Assembly: GCA_938030705.1 (NCBI GenBank)
Contig: CALHIR010000004.1
Span: 1-61,676 of the forward strand
Length of the DNA: 61,676 nt
Direction of reading: 5' to 3'
DNA from: Candidatus Poseidoniaceae archaeon
GTDB taxonomy: Archaea; Thermoplasmatota; Poseidoniia; Poseidoniales; Poseidoniaceae
The notes below the pieces were generated by a model, which was not told where the DNA came from, made no database searches, and saw nothing but the letters and a program-made list of their open reading frames with translations. The position numbers and the translations under genes were made by a program. Below, piece after piece: positions 32,481 through 40,825 of this stretch. The first letter of the stretch is position 1, and each line of letters opens with the position of its first letter.

Positions 32481-32999
32481 TTCATCATCGTCAGCAAACA
32501 AGTCATCATCATCACCGTCATCGGCGAAAAGATCGTCAGCGTCGTCCTCGGGCGCCTCCGTTTCTTCTTCGATGTTGCCAGACGCAAAGAGGTCGTCGTG
32601 CTCACCGTCATCGTCCACGCTAGCACCCATGCCGAACATGTCTACATCGTCAGGCAGAACGCCCTTTCGAGAGAGGTACATGGCCTGAGTTTTTGTGTAG
32701 CGGTGCTTCACATCAGCCTTTGAATCTTGGAAATCCCACGGCCAGACGATGATGAGGTCGCCTTCACGAACCCATTGACGACGACGCATTTTTCCGGGGA
32801 TACGGGCCATACGTGTTTCTCCATCCTCGCAAAGGACGGTCACTCGACGACCACCGAGAATTTGGGAGGCCAAGGCAAACATCTCGTTGACTTTCCTGTT
32901 GGGCATTTTGACACGGATTTTACCGTCACTTGCATTTTCGGGGTTCTCCAGACGTGCGAGTTCTTCCACGTCCACCTTTTCCTCAAATCTGCGACCCAA
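32322..32999 (-). CDS. Translation initiation factor aIF1A with long acidic repeat tail
   Basis: The first 125 residues are a standard aIF1A: basic start, OB fold with KIRVKMPNRKVNEMFALASQI, VTVLCEDGETRMARIPGKMRRRQWV, GDLIIVWPWDFQDSKADVKHRY and TKTQAMYLSRKGVLP. The remaining 100 residues are extremely acidic and repeat DDLFA-type units four to five times, ending DDDDDDIDALFA. Typical archaeal aIF1A lacks such a tail; eukaryotic eIF1A has an acidic tail with a terminal DIDDI-like motif that binds eIF5B. The start codon at 32999 is TTG with GGTGAGA upstream; an alternative is GTG at 32975. The gene is 81 bases behind nuoN and heads the aIF1A/RIO1 pair. Confidence 0.9.
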   Translation of the reverse strand: MGRRFEEKVDVEELARLENPENASDGKIRVKMPNRKVNEMFALASQILGGRRVTVLCEDGETRMARIPGKMRRRQWVREGDLIIVWPWDFQDSKADVKHRYTKTQAMYLSRKGVLPDDVDMFGMGASVDDDGEHDDLFASGNIEEETEAPEDDADDLFADDGDDDDLFADDDEDDLFADEGADEPSEEAEEEVAEEQPAAVVDDIVEEEPEGDDDDDDDIDALFA

Positions 33000-33079
33000 T
33001 CAGTCTCACCTGCTCCTCCCAGCGGCCAACCCTTCTTGAAGTCATCACCCAAAAGAGGGGCTGTAAGGGCGGCGGAGGC

Positions 33080-34780
33080 TCACCATGCGCCCACAAGAGC
33101 GTTGGCAGCCGATTCGCACAGGGCGATCAATTGTCCTGCTCCGACGCCGAAGTAAATCGTCGTGATCAAACAGGCAATGATGGCGAAGCGAACGGGTGCT
33201 CCCTTGGGAAGGGCGCCTTCACGACCTTCTTCGGGTTCATGGAAGTACATGACCAGACCGACACGGAGGTAATAGAAGACCGATATGGCAGAGTTGATGA
33301 CCATCAACAGTGCAAGGTACCAAACCCAGTGGATGTCGGCGAACACCAAGTCGCTGTTGACGGTGACATCGAGCAAGGCGACCTTGACGATACCCATGAT
33401 GACCAAGAGTTTCGACACGAAACCGGACAGCGGCGGTACACCGGCCAAGGACATCATGAAGATGAACATGGCCACCGCCAGGAACGGATCTCGCTTGGCC
33501 AAGCCGCCAAGCGATTCAAGGGTATGACCGCCGTTCTCCGATTCCAAAAGGGACAAGACGAGGAAGGCGCCGAGTTTGAAGCAGACCAGTACCGTGAGGT
33601 GGAAGATGAGGGCGGTGACGACCACCAAGGCTGCATCGTTGCTCATGTCGACGTGCCCGTCTTCCCAATTGAGCGCTCCAATCGCCGTGATGGCGGCGAG
33701 CATGTAGCCAGCGTGGGCGACCGAGGAGTAAGCGAGCATGCGCTTCGGATTGGTCGAACCGAGCGCTGCCAGGTTGCCCCAGGTCATGGTGATGACCGAA
33801 AGGACACCCAGAGCGACAAGCCAGACAGCAGAGCCGTCCGTTGCTTCGGGTGAGGCGACCACCAAGAGGAGACGAAGCAACCCGAGGACACCCATGGCCT
33901 TGCTGGCCGTGGCGAGCACACCAGCGACCGGGGCCGTTGCACCGGCGTAGGCATCGGGCGCAGCGAAGTGGAACGGGGCGGCGCTGACCTTGAAGCCAAA
34001 GCCGACCAATAACATGCCCAGCGCAATAAGGGGCAAAGCTTCCATACCGTTCTCAGCGAAGGCGATGGAAAGGTCGGTGAACTGCAAGGAACCTGACCAG
34101 AGGTAGAGCAACGACAGCCCGTAAAGACCGACACCTGAAGCCACGGAACCGACGATGAAATACTTCATGCCGGCCTCTGTTCCTTCCTTGCTCTCCTTCA
34201 TGAAGGAGACCAGCACGTAGGTAGAGAATGACGCCAATTCAAGGCCGATGAAGAGCATGAACAGATCCTGAGCCAAAGCGACCACGGCCATGCCCAAACC
34301 GGTGGTGATGAGCAGGATGTAGAAGTCAACTTGACGTCGGTTATTGTACAGACCGTTCAAACTTCGGTCGGCTCGGCTGGTCGCTGGAAGACGATTCACC
34401 GAGGCAGCACTTGCGAGGGCAAGCGCCCCGAAGAAAATGAGTTCAAACATGCGGCTGAACTCGTCGATTTGCAGCATCGTGGTGCCGTTCGCCGTGACGA
34501 TTTGGGTCTTGATCATCCCGTTGACAAAGGACAAGGCCGTCAATCCGAAGGCGATGGTGAAGAACACCGTGGCAAAGAGACCGGGCAACCGCGGGTCGCT
34601 GTCGAGCTTCCCTCGTTTGCCACCAAGAAGCCACGGAACGCGGATTTGGGTCAGTGGAATGCGGAACTTCGCATCGCCCATGTTGGGCACGATCATCAGC
34701 GTAAACAATCCGATGACGAGGACGAATTCTGGCGCAAGAGCGAGGACAAAGCCGTCGGCAAAGGGTTCAATTTGCTCCAT
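33080..34780 (-). CDS. nuoN: Complex I subunit N (proton-pumping antiporter-like)
   Basis: The 566-residue protein is the 14-helix antiporter subunit N. It shows the conserved lysine and glutamate channel residues in the helices with SFMKESKEGTEAGMKYFIVGSVASG, AAPFHFAAPDAYAGATAPVAG, AYSSVAHAGYML and VCFKLGAFLVL. Length is normal to slightly long. The ATG at 34780 comes one base after the nuoM stop, and GGAGGTG lies in front of it inside nuoM; the in-frame GTG at 34789 was rejected. It is the last gene of the nuo operon and is followed 80 bases later by aIF1A. Confidence 0.94.
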   Translation of the reverse strand: MEQIEPFADGFVLALAPEFVLVIGLFTLMIVPNMGDAKFRIPLTQIRVPWLLGGKRGKLDSDPRLPGLFATVFFTIAFGLTALSFVNGMIKTQIVTANGTTMLQIDEFSRMFELIFFGALALASAASVNRLPATSRADRSLNGLYNNRRQVDFYILLITTGLGMAVVALAQDLFMLFIGLELASFSTYVLVSFMKESKEGTEAGMKYFIVGSVASGVGLYGLSLLYLWSGSLQFTDLSIAFAENGMEALPLIALGMLLVGFGFKVSAAPFHFAAPDAYAGATAPVAGVLATASKAMGVLGLLRLLLVVASPEATDGSAVWLVALGVLSVITMTWGNLAALGSTNPKRMLAYSSVAHAGYMLAAITAIGALNWEDGHVDMSNDAALVVVTALIFHLTVLVCFKLGAFLVLSLLESENGGHTLESLGGLAKRDPFLAVAMFIFMMSLAGVPPLSGFVSKLLVIMGIVKVALLDVTVNSDLVFADIHWVWYLALLMVINSAISVFYYLRVGLVMYFHEPEEGREGALPKGAPVRFAIIACLITTIYFGVGAGQLIALCESAANALVGAW

Positions 34781-34781
34781 A

Positions 34782-36419
34782 TCAGGCACCTCCCGTCAAG
34801 ATTGGAATCAAGAGTGTTTCAAAGAACGCCACGGTCCACCCGTTCATCATGTCAAGCGCAATCCACGGCATGACACCGAACAGGATGGTAAAGGCGGCCA
34901 TGATGACCATGGCCAATTTCTCAGCGTCGCTGATGTCCGGAACGGGTTGGCCTTTGAGGCTCTCAGGCGGCTGAGTTTCCTCGCCACCCTCGAAGATGGT
35001 GCGCTGCATCGACCAGAGGTAGTATGCGGCGGTCAGGGCCAACACAAGTGCCGGTCCAACCATCCAGAGCACGCTCCAACCCTCGGCGGCGATAAAGTGC
35101 CACAGAGCCAAGAACATCATCAATTCAGCAACAAAGCCCGCCAAAAGGGGCAAACCGAGGGAGGCCATCCATCCGAACATCATGGAGGTGGCCAGCCAAG
35201 GAGAGTGCTTGGCCATCCCGCGCATGGCACCGATTTCCATGCTGTGGTAGTGGTGCTTGAATGCACCACAGACGGCGAAGAGCATCGGGCTGATGATGCC
35301 GTGGGCGAACATCATGAAGAGTGCAGCGGCCCATCCAAGCGGTTGCATGGTGGCGATGCCGATGAGGATGACACCCATGTGGGAGACCGAGGAATAAGCG
35401 ACCATCTTCTTGAGGTTCGTTTGACCCAAACAGACGATGGCACCCCATACGAGGGAAACCATGCCCAAGGCCAACAACCAGAACTGGAAGTGCTCGGCAG
35501 CGTGCGGGAAGAAAGCCAGCGGGAGACGGAACATACCGTAGGCGCCCATCTTCAGCATGACACCGGCCAGCAACATCGAACCACCGGTAGGGGCTTGGAC
35601 GTGCGCATCCGGCAGCCAAGTGTGGAAGGGCACGGAGGGCAACTTCACGAGGAAACCGATCATGAGCATTACGAACAGAATCTTCTGCAGGCTCTCACCG
35701 AGGAACCACGCACCGTTCGCGTTGGCGACTTGGGCGTGAGCCGTCAAGGTCGGGATGTCAAAGGTTCGACCGGTCCAAGCGCCAGCGTAGGAGAGGTCCT
35801 CCGGCTGGAGGAAGTACACGGTGACCAGACCCAAGAGCATGATGACCGAGGCCGCGAAGGTGTAGATGAAGAACTTCTGAGAAGCATACTTTCGGTCGTA
35901 GCCACCCCACTTGAGGATGAGGAAGAACATCGGAATTAGGGTCAGTTCCCAAAACACGTAGAACATGAACAGGTCCAAGGCCACGAAGACACCGATGAGC
36001 GCACCGCCCATCATCAAGACCAGCGGGAAGTAAACGGCGGCGTTCTTCTCGTTCCACGTGGCCACGATGGTCACGGGCAAGAGGAAGGTCGTGAGCCACA
36101 CCATGGGGAAGGACAAAGCGTCCATGCCCACGCTCCAGTGGATGCCAAGCGATTCAATCCAGACGTAGCGGAACTCGTAGTTGAACGATCCAAACGAGAG
36201 GGAAGCCCAGTCCGAGGTGCCTCCAATGAATTCGATGCCGAAAAACATGGCCGTGGTCAGCGCCAACATCAACAGCGAGAAGATGAGGGTCGCCATTCGA
36301 ACCGACGGCCCCATGCGCTCACGGGCAGCAGGGGAGGCATAGGCGACGAACGCCAAGATGGCGATGCTGCTGACAAGCGGCAAAGCCACGAGCGGCAGGG
36401 AAATCCAATCGGTCGTCAA
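34782..36419 (-). CDS. nuoM: Complex I subunit M (proton-pumping antiporter-like)
   Basis: This 545-residue antiporter subunit has the M signature DGLSFPM-like VGMDALSFPMVWLTTFL, FYVFWELTLIPMFFL, FHTWLPDAHVQAPTGGSMLLAGVMLKMGAYG, AYSSVSHMG and FMMFAHGIISPMLF. The start is TTG at 36419, overlapping the nuoL stop in TTGA with GGGTGGTC ahead; the TTG at 36434 (five residues longer) lies within nuoL and is less likely. The channel lysines and the broken-helix prolines are in place. It partners nuoN and nuoL in the membrane arm. Confidence 0.93.
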   Translation of the reverse strand: MTTDWISLPLVALPLVSSIAILAFVAYASPAARERMGPSVRMATLIFSLLMLALTTAMFFGIEFIGGTSDWASLSFGSFNYEFRYVWIESLGIHWSVGMDALSFPMVWLTTFLLPVTIVATWNEKNAAVYFPLVLMMGGALIGVFVALDLFMFYVFWELTLIPMFFLILKWGGYDRKYASQKFFIYTFAASVIMLLGLVTVYFLQPEDLSYAGAWTGRTFDIPTLTAHAQVANANGAWFLGESLQKILFVMLMIGFLVKLPSVPFHTWLPDAHVQAPTGGSMLLAGVMLKMGAYGMFRLPLAFFPHAAEHFQFWLLALGMVSLVWGAIVCLGQTNLKKMVAYSSVSHMGVILIGIATMQPLGWAAALFMMFAHGIISPMLFAVCGAFKHHYHSMEIGAMRGMAKHSPWLATSMMFGWMASLGLPLLAGFVAELMMFLALWHFIAAEGWSVLWMVGPALVLALTAAYYLWSMQRTIFEGGEETQPPESLKGQPVPDISDAEKLAMVIMAAFTILFGVMPWIALDMMNGWTVAFFETLLIPILTGGA

Positions 36420-38986
36420 GCGACCACCCCCCAAATCAGCGCAAAGAGACCCAAGGTGCCCAACGCCGCCATCAAGATGTAATCACGTGCTGAACCTGTG
36501 GTCAGCGAACGCAACTTTGTGGAAATTTGTTGTGAAGTTCGCTCGATCATCTTCACGGTCCCGTCAATGACGCTCGAGTCCGTTTCTGCGGCCTTGAACG
36601 AGAAGGCGGCGACGATTTTGAGCATGGCCAGGTCGTAGTAGTGGTCAAAGTAGAGACGGTTCTCGAGGGCGGTTGCGAAACCGGATTGCCCAAAGGACGA
36701 ATTGTCCCAATGGTAGCGGCTTTTGACGTACTGGTTCACGGCGAGAACAGGTCCAAACCACGGCAGAACCTCTTCGCCATCGTCAAGCTTGCCACCGTAC
36801 AGGGACAAAGCAAGACCCGGGCCGACCACGGCGCCGATGAACAGCGCCACGTACGTCAAGATGAAGAAGAACATCTTCTCGTTGGCGAAAACGTGCTCCA
36901 TTTCGTAGAGGAAGCCGCCCCACAAACCACCGTGGTCGGACATCAATCCGTACTCTCTGTCGGGCGCCCAGTGGGTGAAACCCATGCTGGCGAAAAGGAT
37001 ACCAGCAAGGCTGAAGAAGGTCAAGATGAACAACGGCGTCTTGATCCACGTATTGGTGGGATGGACGTGAGCCGCAACATCGGTCTTTGGTGAACCTGCG
37101 AAGGTCTTGAGCCACATGCGGGACATGTAGAAGCCGGTCATACCAGCGCCCAAGAGCACGCACATGGCAGGGTAGAAGAAGCGAGGGTCTTCCAAAGCAA
37201 CCCGCCAAGTATTGGCAATGATGCCTTCCTTCGACCAGAAACCGCCGATGAGCGGGAAGCCCATGATGGAAAGTGAGCCGACCAGCATGGCCGTGGCGGT
37301 CAGTGGCATCTTCGAGGCCAAGCCGCCCATGTTCTCCATGGATTGGGCGTCAAATTCGTCGTGATGGTCATCGTGGCCACCAAGAGACGCGAGGTGGACG
37401 CGGCCGAGGGTCAACTCCAATTCCGGGACGTTGATGCGCCCGTTGCCATCCATGTCAAGGGCCTTCATCAACGGCCCCATTTCCCAAGGCGGAAGGTCGG
37501 CGATGTTGGCCTCTTTGAGGGCTTTTTGAAACTCGTAGGTATCGACTTCGCCCGATTGGTCAAGGTCGATGGCGTTGAAGAAACCAAAGACGGATTGACC
37601 TGTTTCTGCGAGGTAATTTGCGAGCATCAGGAGTTCCTTTGGTTCCTCATCGTGGTGGTCGTCGTGAGGGTGGAGATGGTGGTGCGCGTGGTGGACCTCG
37701 TGAATCACCGCACCGCTCGCCATGAAGAGCATGCCCTTGGCCATGGCGTGGTTGAACAAGTGGAAGAGGGCAGCACCAAAAGCCACGATGACGATGGCGT
37801 GGTTCGCGTAATAGTCAGGGTTCTTGGTGCCATCACCGAGGTACTCGTGCCAGTGGAGGGTGTTCGCAAGGTAGAGAGCGGCGCCCAATCCGGTGAAGAT
37901 GTAAGCGAGTTGCGACATGGTCGAGTAGGCCAAGACCTTCTTCAAATCCTGTTGGACGAAGGCGATGGCCGCCGCCATAACCGCCGTTGTTCCACCAATG
38001 GCCGCGATAATGAAGGCCAAATCGGCGAGTTCCCCGTGCATGGACTCTGCACCGAAGAAATGGAACATACGAGCGACGAGGTAGAGGCCAGCGTTGACCA
38101 TGGTCGCAGCGTGGATGAGGGCGGACACGGGGGTCGGGCCTTCCATGGCATCGGGCAGCCAAACGTGAAGGGGGAACTGAGCGGATTTACCCACGGCACC
38201 AATGAACATCAGGCCCAGGGCCCAAGCGAGGCTACCGGGGTTGGAAGCGGCGACCTTCTCGATGTTGTACTCGTTGAAGACCACGGCGTAGTCAAGCGAA
38301 CCGAAGAGGTCCCAAAGAACGGCGAGTCCGACCATGAGGAAGACGTCGCCAACACGGGTGGTCAAGAAGGCCTTCTTGGCTGCGTAAGCGGCGCTGGGGC
38401 GTTCGTAGTAGAACCCAATGAGCAGGTAAGAGCACAGGCCCATCAATTCCCAGAAGATGAACAACCAAAGGAACGAGTCAGCGAGCACCATGCCGAGCAT
38501 ACCCGAACAAAAGAGCACAAACTCCGCATAGAAGCGGTGATTACGGTTGTCGTTGATAGGATCGGTGTTCATGTAACCGATGGCAAAGGTGTTGATGAGC
38601 AAACACAGGAAAGAGGCAATGAAGAGCAACATCACGGTGATGTGGTCGATGTGAACGCCGAAACCAAAGGTGATCTCGGTGGTCACCACGCCGGAACTCC
38701 ACATGCTGGAGGTGAACCAGGTCCAGTCCGAGAGTTTCTGAACACCCCCATAGGCGCCGATGAAGTCCGAGACGAGCCAAAGGGACAAGCCGAGACTGGC
38801 CCCCATGAAGGCCAAAGCGATGAGCCCGCCTTCTTTGAGCGTCTCTTTCCACACCTTGTTGCCGTTGAACATCTTACCGAGGAACAAAATCACCGGGAAG
38901 GCCAACATGGGCAAGAGGAGAATGTAGGGCGCATATTGCGCCGCTGTGCTGTTTACGATTTCTGAACTGCCTGAACCTGCCATCAT
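36416..38986 (-). CDS. nuoL: Complex I subunit L with an inserted EF-hand pair and histidine-rich linkers
   Basis: The 856-residue antiporter subunit is about 200 residues longer than usual. The common core is there: WELMGLCSYLLIGFYY, HVWLPDAMEGPTPVSAL, AYSTMSQLAYI and FNHAMAKGMLFMASGAVIHE, plus a long C-terminal lateral helix region. After the VIHE helix and before the MGGL helix there is an insert of about 125 residues. It begins with a histidine-rich stretch (427-445), then two canonical EF-hand loops at 474-485 and 511-522 with flanking helices, and ends with another His cluster (534-543). Otherwise this helix connection is short. The insert could bind calcium and control proton pumping. 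ATG 38986 has GAGGTGAG five bases ahead. Confidence 0.94.
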   Translation of the reverse strand: MMAGSGSSEIVNSTAAQYAPYILLLPMLAFPVILFLGKMFNGNKVWKETLKEGGLIALAFMGASLGLSLWLVSDFIGAYGGVQKLSDWTWFTSSMWSSGVVTTEITFGFGVHIDHITVMLLFIASFLCLLINTFAIGYMNTDPINDNRNHRFYAEFVLFCSGMLGMVLADSFLWLFIFWELMGLCSYLLIGFYYERPSAAYAAKKAFLTTRVGDVFLMVGLAVLWDLFGSLDYAVVFNEYNIEKVAASNPGSLAWALGLMFIGAVGKSAQFPLHVWLPDAMEGPTPVSALIHAATMVNAGLYLVARMFHFFGAESMHGELADLAFIIAAIGGTTAVMAAAIAFVQQDLKKVLAYSTMSQLAYIFTGLGAALYLANTLHWHEYLGDGTKNPDYYANHAIVIVAFGAALFHLFNHAMAKGMLFMASGAVIHEVHHAHHHLHPHDDHHDEEPKELLMLANYLAETGQSVFGFFNAIDLDQSGEVDTYEFQKALKEANIADLPPWEMGPLMKALDMDGNGRINVPELELTLGRVHLASLGGHDDHHDEFDAQSMENMGGLASKMPLTATAMLVGSLSIMGFPLIGGFWSKEGIIANTWRVALEDPRFFYPAMCVLLGAGMTGFYMSRMWLKTFAGSPKTDVAAHVHPTNTWIKTPLFILTFFSLAGILFASMGFTHWAPDREYGLMSDHGGLWGGFLYEMEHVFANEKMFFFILTYVALFIGAVVGPGLALSLYGGKLDDGEEVLPWFGPVLAVNQYVKSRYHWDNSSFGQSGFATALENRLYFDHYYDLAMLKIVAAFSFKAAETDSSVIDGTVKMIERTSQQISTKLRSLTTGSARDYILMAALGTLGLFALIWGVVA
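37421..37567 (-). other. Two EF-hand calcium-binding loops inside NuoL
   Basis: Loop one, 37532-37567, encodes DLDQSGEVDTYE; loop two, 37421-37456, encodes DMDGNGRINVPE. Both have Asp at positions 1 and 3, Ser or Asn at 5, Gly at 6, a hydrophobic residue at 8 and Glu at 12, which is the canonical 12-residue EF-hand. The 25-residue connector is normal for an EF-hand pair, and helices flank each loop (VFGFFNAI, YEFQKALKEA, LMKAL, PELELTL). The flanks are histidine-rich. Confidence 0.9.
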
Positions 38987-38992
38987 CTCACC

Positions 38993-39295
38993 TCAGTTCT
39001 TCAGGACGTTCACGTCGTCCAGCGTAATCGATTCGTGTTGACCGTACATGGCGAGGAAGATGGCCAGACCAATGGCCACCTCGCTTGCGGCGATGGCGAT
39101 GGCGAAGATGGTGTAGACCCATCCGGTCGTATCGCCGTGATGTACGGCAGCTGCGGCGAACTGCATGTTCGCAGCGTTGAGCATCAATTCAATGCACATC
39201 AAGACAATGATGGCGTTCTTTCGGGTGAAGGCACCGGCCAAGCCAATGACGAAGAGGAGGGCGGACAATCCCGAAACCCATGCTGGATCGATCAT
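38993..39295 (-). CDS. nuoK: Complex I subunit K
   Basis: The 100-residue protein has three membrane helices and the conserved Glu residues of NuoK (MCIELMLNAANM). The start overlaps the nuoJ2 stop in ATGA, and nuoL begins six bases after its stop. Length and order match the family. It contributes to the proton path next to subunits J and A. Confidence 0.94.
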   Translation of the reverse strand: MIDPAWVSGLSALLFVIGLAGAFTRKNAIIVLMCIELMLNAANMQFAAAAVHHGDTTGWVYTIFAIAIAASEVAIGLAIFLAMYGQHESITLDDVNVLKN

Positions 39296-39561
39296 TCTTC
39301 TTCACCTCCAAATTCCCAGAGAAGATTTTCCATTCGCTCGTCGCGAACAAGGTAAGCCGCACCCATCATGGCCATGGCCATGAGGAGGCCGAGCACCAGC
39401 AGCGCAAAGCCCCACTCCGTGAGCAGCGAATCGGCAAGTCCAGAGGTGGTTGGCGTGGTCGTGGCGGGGTCAGCCCACACGCTGTCGTCGTTGAGCACAG
39501 CGACGAGGATGAAACCAAGGGCCAAAAGGCCGAGTCGGGTGAACAACGAGGTGAACTTCAT
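39292..39561 (-). CDS. nuoJ2: Complex I subunit J, second half (split NuoJ)
   Basis: This 89-residue protein corresponds to the C-terminal half of NuoJ. It has an N-terminal helix, an exposed Asp/Thr-rich loop, one more helix with LLVLGLLMAMAMMGAAYLV, and an acidic end. In haloarchaea and other euryarchaea NuoJ is likewise split in two consecutive genes. It overlaps nuoJ1 by ATGA at the upstream side and nuoK at the downstream side. On its own the sequence is too short and diverged to prove the assignment; the context makes it likely. Confidence 0.85.
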   Translation of the reverse strand: MKFTSLFTRLGLLALGFILVAVLNDDSVWADPATTTPTTSGLADSLLTEWGFALLVLGLLMAMAMMGAAYLVRDERMENLLWEFGGEEE

Positions 39562-39833
39562 TCGAAGTCCTCCTCGAGAATTTGACGGCGGGTCAGCATG
39601 ATACCGAACAGGACCACCAACCCGACACTGGCCAAGTAGACCAGAATTTGAATGGCAGCAAGGAACTCAGCACCCAACAGGATGAAGATGCCCGAGACCG
39701 CCATGAAACAGAAGATCAGCGAGAGCATGGAGTGCGCCACTCGCTGAGCGAAGATGAGGCCAAGCGCTCCGCCGAGCGTGATGGCTGCAAACAGGAAGAA
39801 GACGCCCGTTTCGGCAGCGCTGGCCACGTCCAT
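39558..39833 (-). CDS. nuoJ1: Complex I subunit J, first half (split NuoJ)
   Basis: This 91-residue protein is the N-terminal half of NuoJ with three helices and the conserved FLLGAEFLAAIQILVYLASVGLVVLFGIML stretch, shortened here as GAEFLAAIQILVY and VGLVVLFGIML. The ATG at 39833 lies two bases before the nuoI stop in reading direction, after rejecting a 60-residue upstream extension that overlaps nuoI. The glycine in the pi-bulge helix typical for NuoJ is present. Both halves together equal the length of a normal NuoJ. Confidence 0.9.
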   Translation of the reverse strand: MDVASAAETGVFFLFAAITLGGALGLIFAQRVAHSMLSLIFCFMAVSGIFILLGAEFLAAIQILVYLASVGLVVLFGIMLTRRQILEEDFE

Positions 39834-39834
39834 C

Positions 39835-40815
39835 TCAAGCGTCCCCCTTGGCTGCCTCTGCGGCCTTGGCCGCCTTTCTGGCCCGCTTATCGCGCTCTTT
39901 GGAGGCACGCTTGGCCAACTCGGCGTCAACCGCTTCCTGGTGAACGCCGGGAAGCACACGGGTACGGGAAGCATCAAACCACAAGTCTTGGCGAGTAAAG
40001 CCGGACATACCATCGTATTCGTTGGTCATGAAGAAGGACGTGAAGCCACACGCTTCCATGCACAAACCACAGAACATACAGCGACCGAGGTCAATGCGTC
40101 CCGAAACGATTTGGTCATCTGCGGGATAGAGTTCAGCGGTGGCCACGGTGGCTTCCTCGCCGGAATCATTCCAGCGAACGGTGGCCGAATCGCCCGAAAG
40201 GTCGAGGACTTCGGCGAAGCGCCATTCCTCGGGCGGGGCTGCGTGGGCTGTGACGTGGTTGAAACGGTCCAGTTCAGCCACCACTTCAGGCACCTCAACG
40301 GCGGCGAACTTGCCAACTTCGAGCTCCATACCGAGGCCTGCATTTTCACCCTCAGCATTATCGAGGACGTCCACGCGAAGTTCGGTGGTCATGTGAAGGC
40401 AGTCGTTGGGGCAGATGTTGACGCACATCTTGCACGCCGTACACGTCTCCCAAATCACGCCAATACGGCCGTTGTAGTTCCCGGGGACGAAAAGCCAGGG
40501 CTCCATGTCTTCGAGACGCTCGTAGGGGTACTGCACCGTTTGGGGCTTCCAGAGGGTGGGTTTGAGGTCGGAGGTCACTCGGTCGGGTGCGAACTCTTGG
40601 CGGGTGATGTCGTTCATCTCTGCTGAAGAGGCTGCACGGGCTCGACTCCCGTCGTCCAAGAACTCAGGGTGGGAGGTGTTGTGGTAGGCGCCCAATCGCT
40701 TACCGAACCGCTTACCGATGAACGGGAAGGTTCGGAGCGCCGTGATCAACGTAATTTTGAACGGGTACCAAAACAAGTTTCTGAAATTAGGCTGTGCGTG
40801 TGGATGCATTGGCAT
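39835..40815 (-). CDS. nuoI: Complex I subunit I, 2[4Fe-4S] ferredoxin-like, with a large insertion
   Basis: The 326-residue protein carries the two cluster motifs C125-x2-C128-x2-C131-x3-C135P and C246-x2-C249-x2-C252-x3-C256G that pass electrons towards subunit B and the quinone. Between them are 110 residues instead of the roughly 30 of E. coli NuoI; the insert reads as a small beta domain (WRFAEVLDLSGDSATVRWND). A basic, alanine/lysine-rich tail follows. The N-terminus has a longer extension than usual. The start ATG at 40815 has GAGGTGA five bases upstream; the in-frame GTG at 40824 overlaps the Shine-Dalgarno site and is rejected. Confidence 0.93.
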   Translation of the reverse strand: MPMHPHAQPNFRNLFWYPFKITLITALRTFPFIGKRFGKRLGAYHNTSHPEFLDDGSRARAASSAEMNDITRQEFAPDRVTSDLKPTLWKPQTVQYPYERLEDMEPWLFVPGNYNGRIGVIWETCTACKMCVNICPNDCLHMTTELRVDVLDNAEGENAGLGMELEVGKFAAVEVPEVVAELDRFNHVTAHAAPPEEWRFAEVLDLSGDSATVRWNDSGEEATVATAELYPADDQIVSGRIDLGRCMFCGLCMEACGFTSFFMTNEYDGMSGFTRQDLWFDASRTRVLPGVHQEAVDAELAKRASKERDKRARKAAKAAEAAKGDA

Positions 40816-40825
40816 GGTGTTCACC

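Noticed and set aside
34344-35939. A 531-codon open frame on the plus strand opposite nuoM and nuoN
   Set aside because: It is the antisense shadow of two well-conserved membrane subunits, has a biased composition (His, Gln, Glu) typical of such shadows and shows no domain.
37343-38965. A 540-codon open frame on the plus strand opposite nuoL
   Set aside because: Antisense shadow of nuoL. Its residues are Val/Glu/Gly-rich without any motif, while the minus strand gives a full NuoL.
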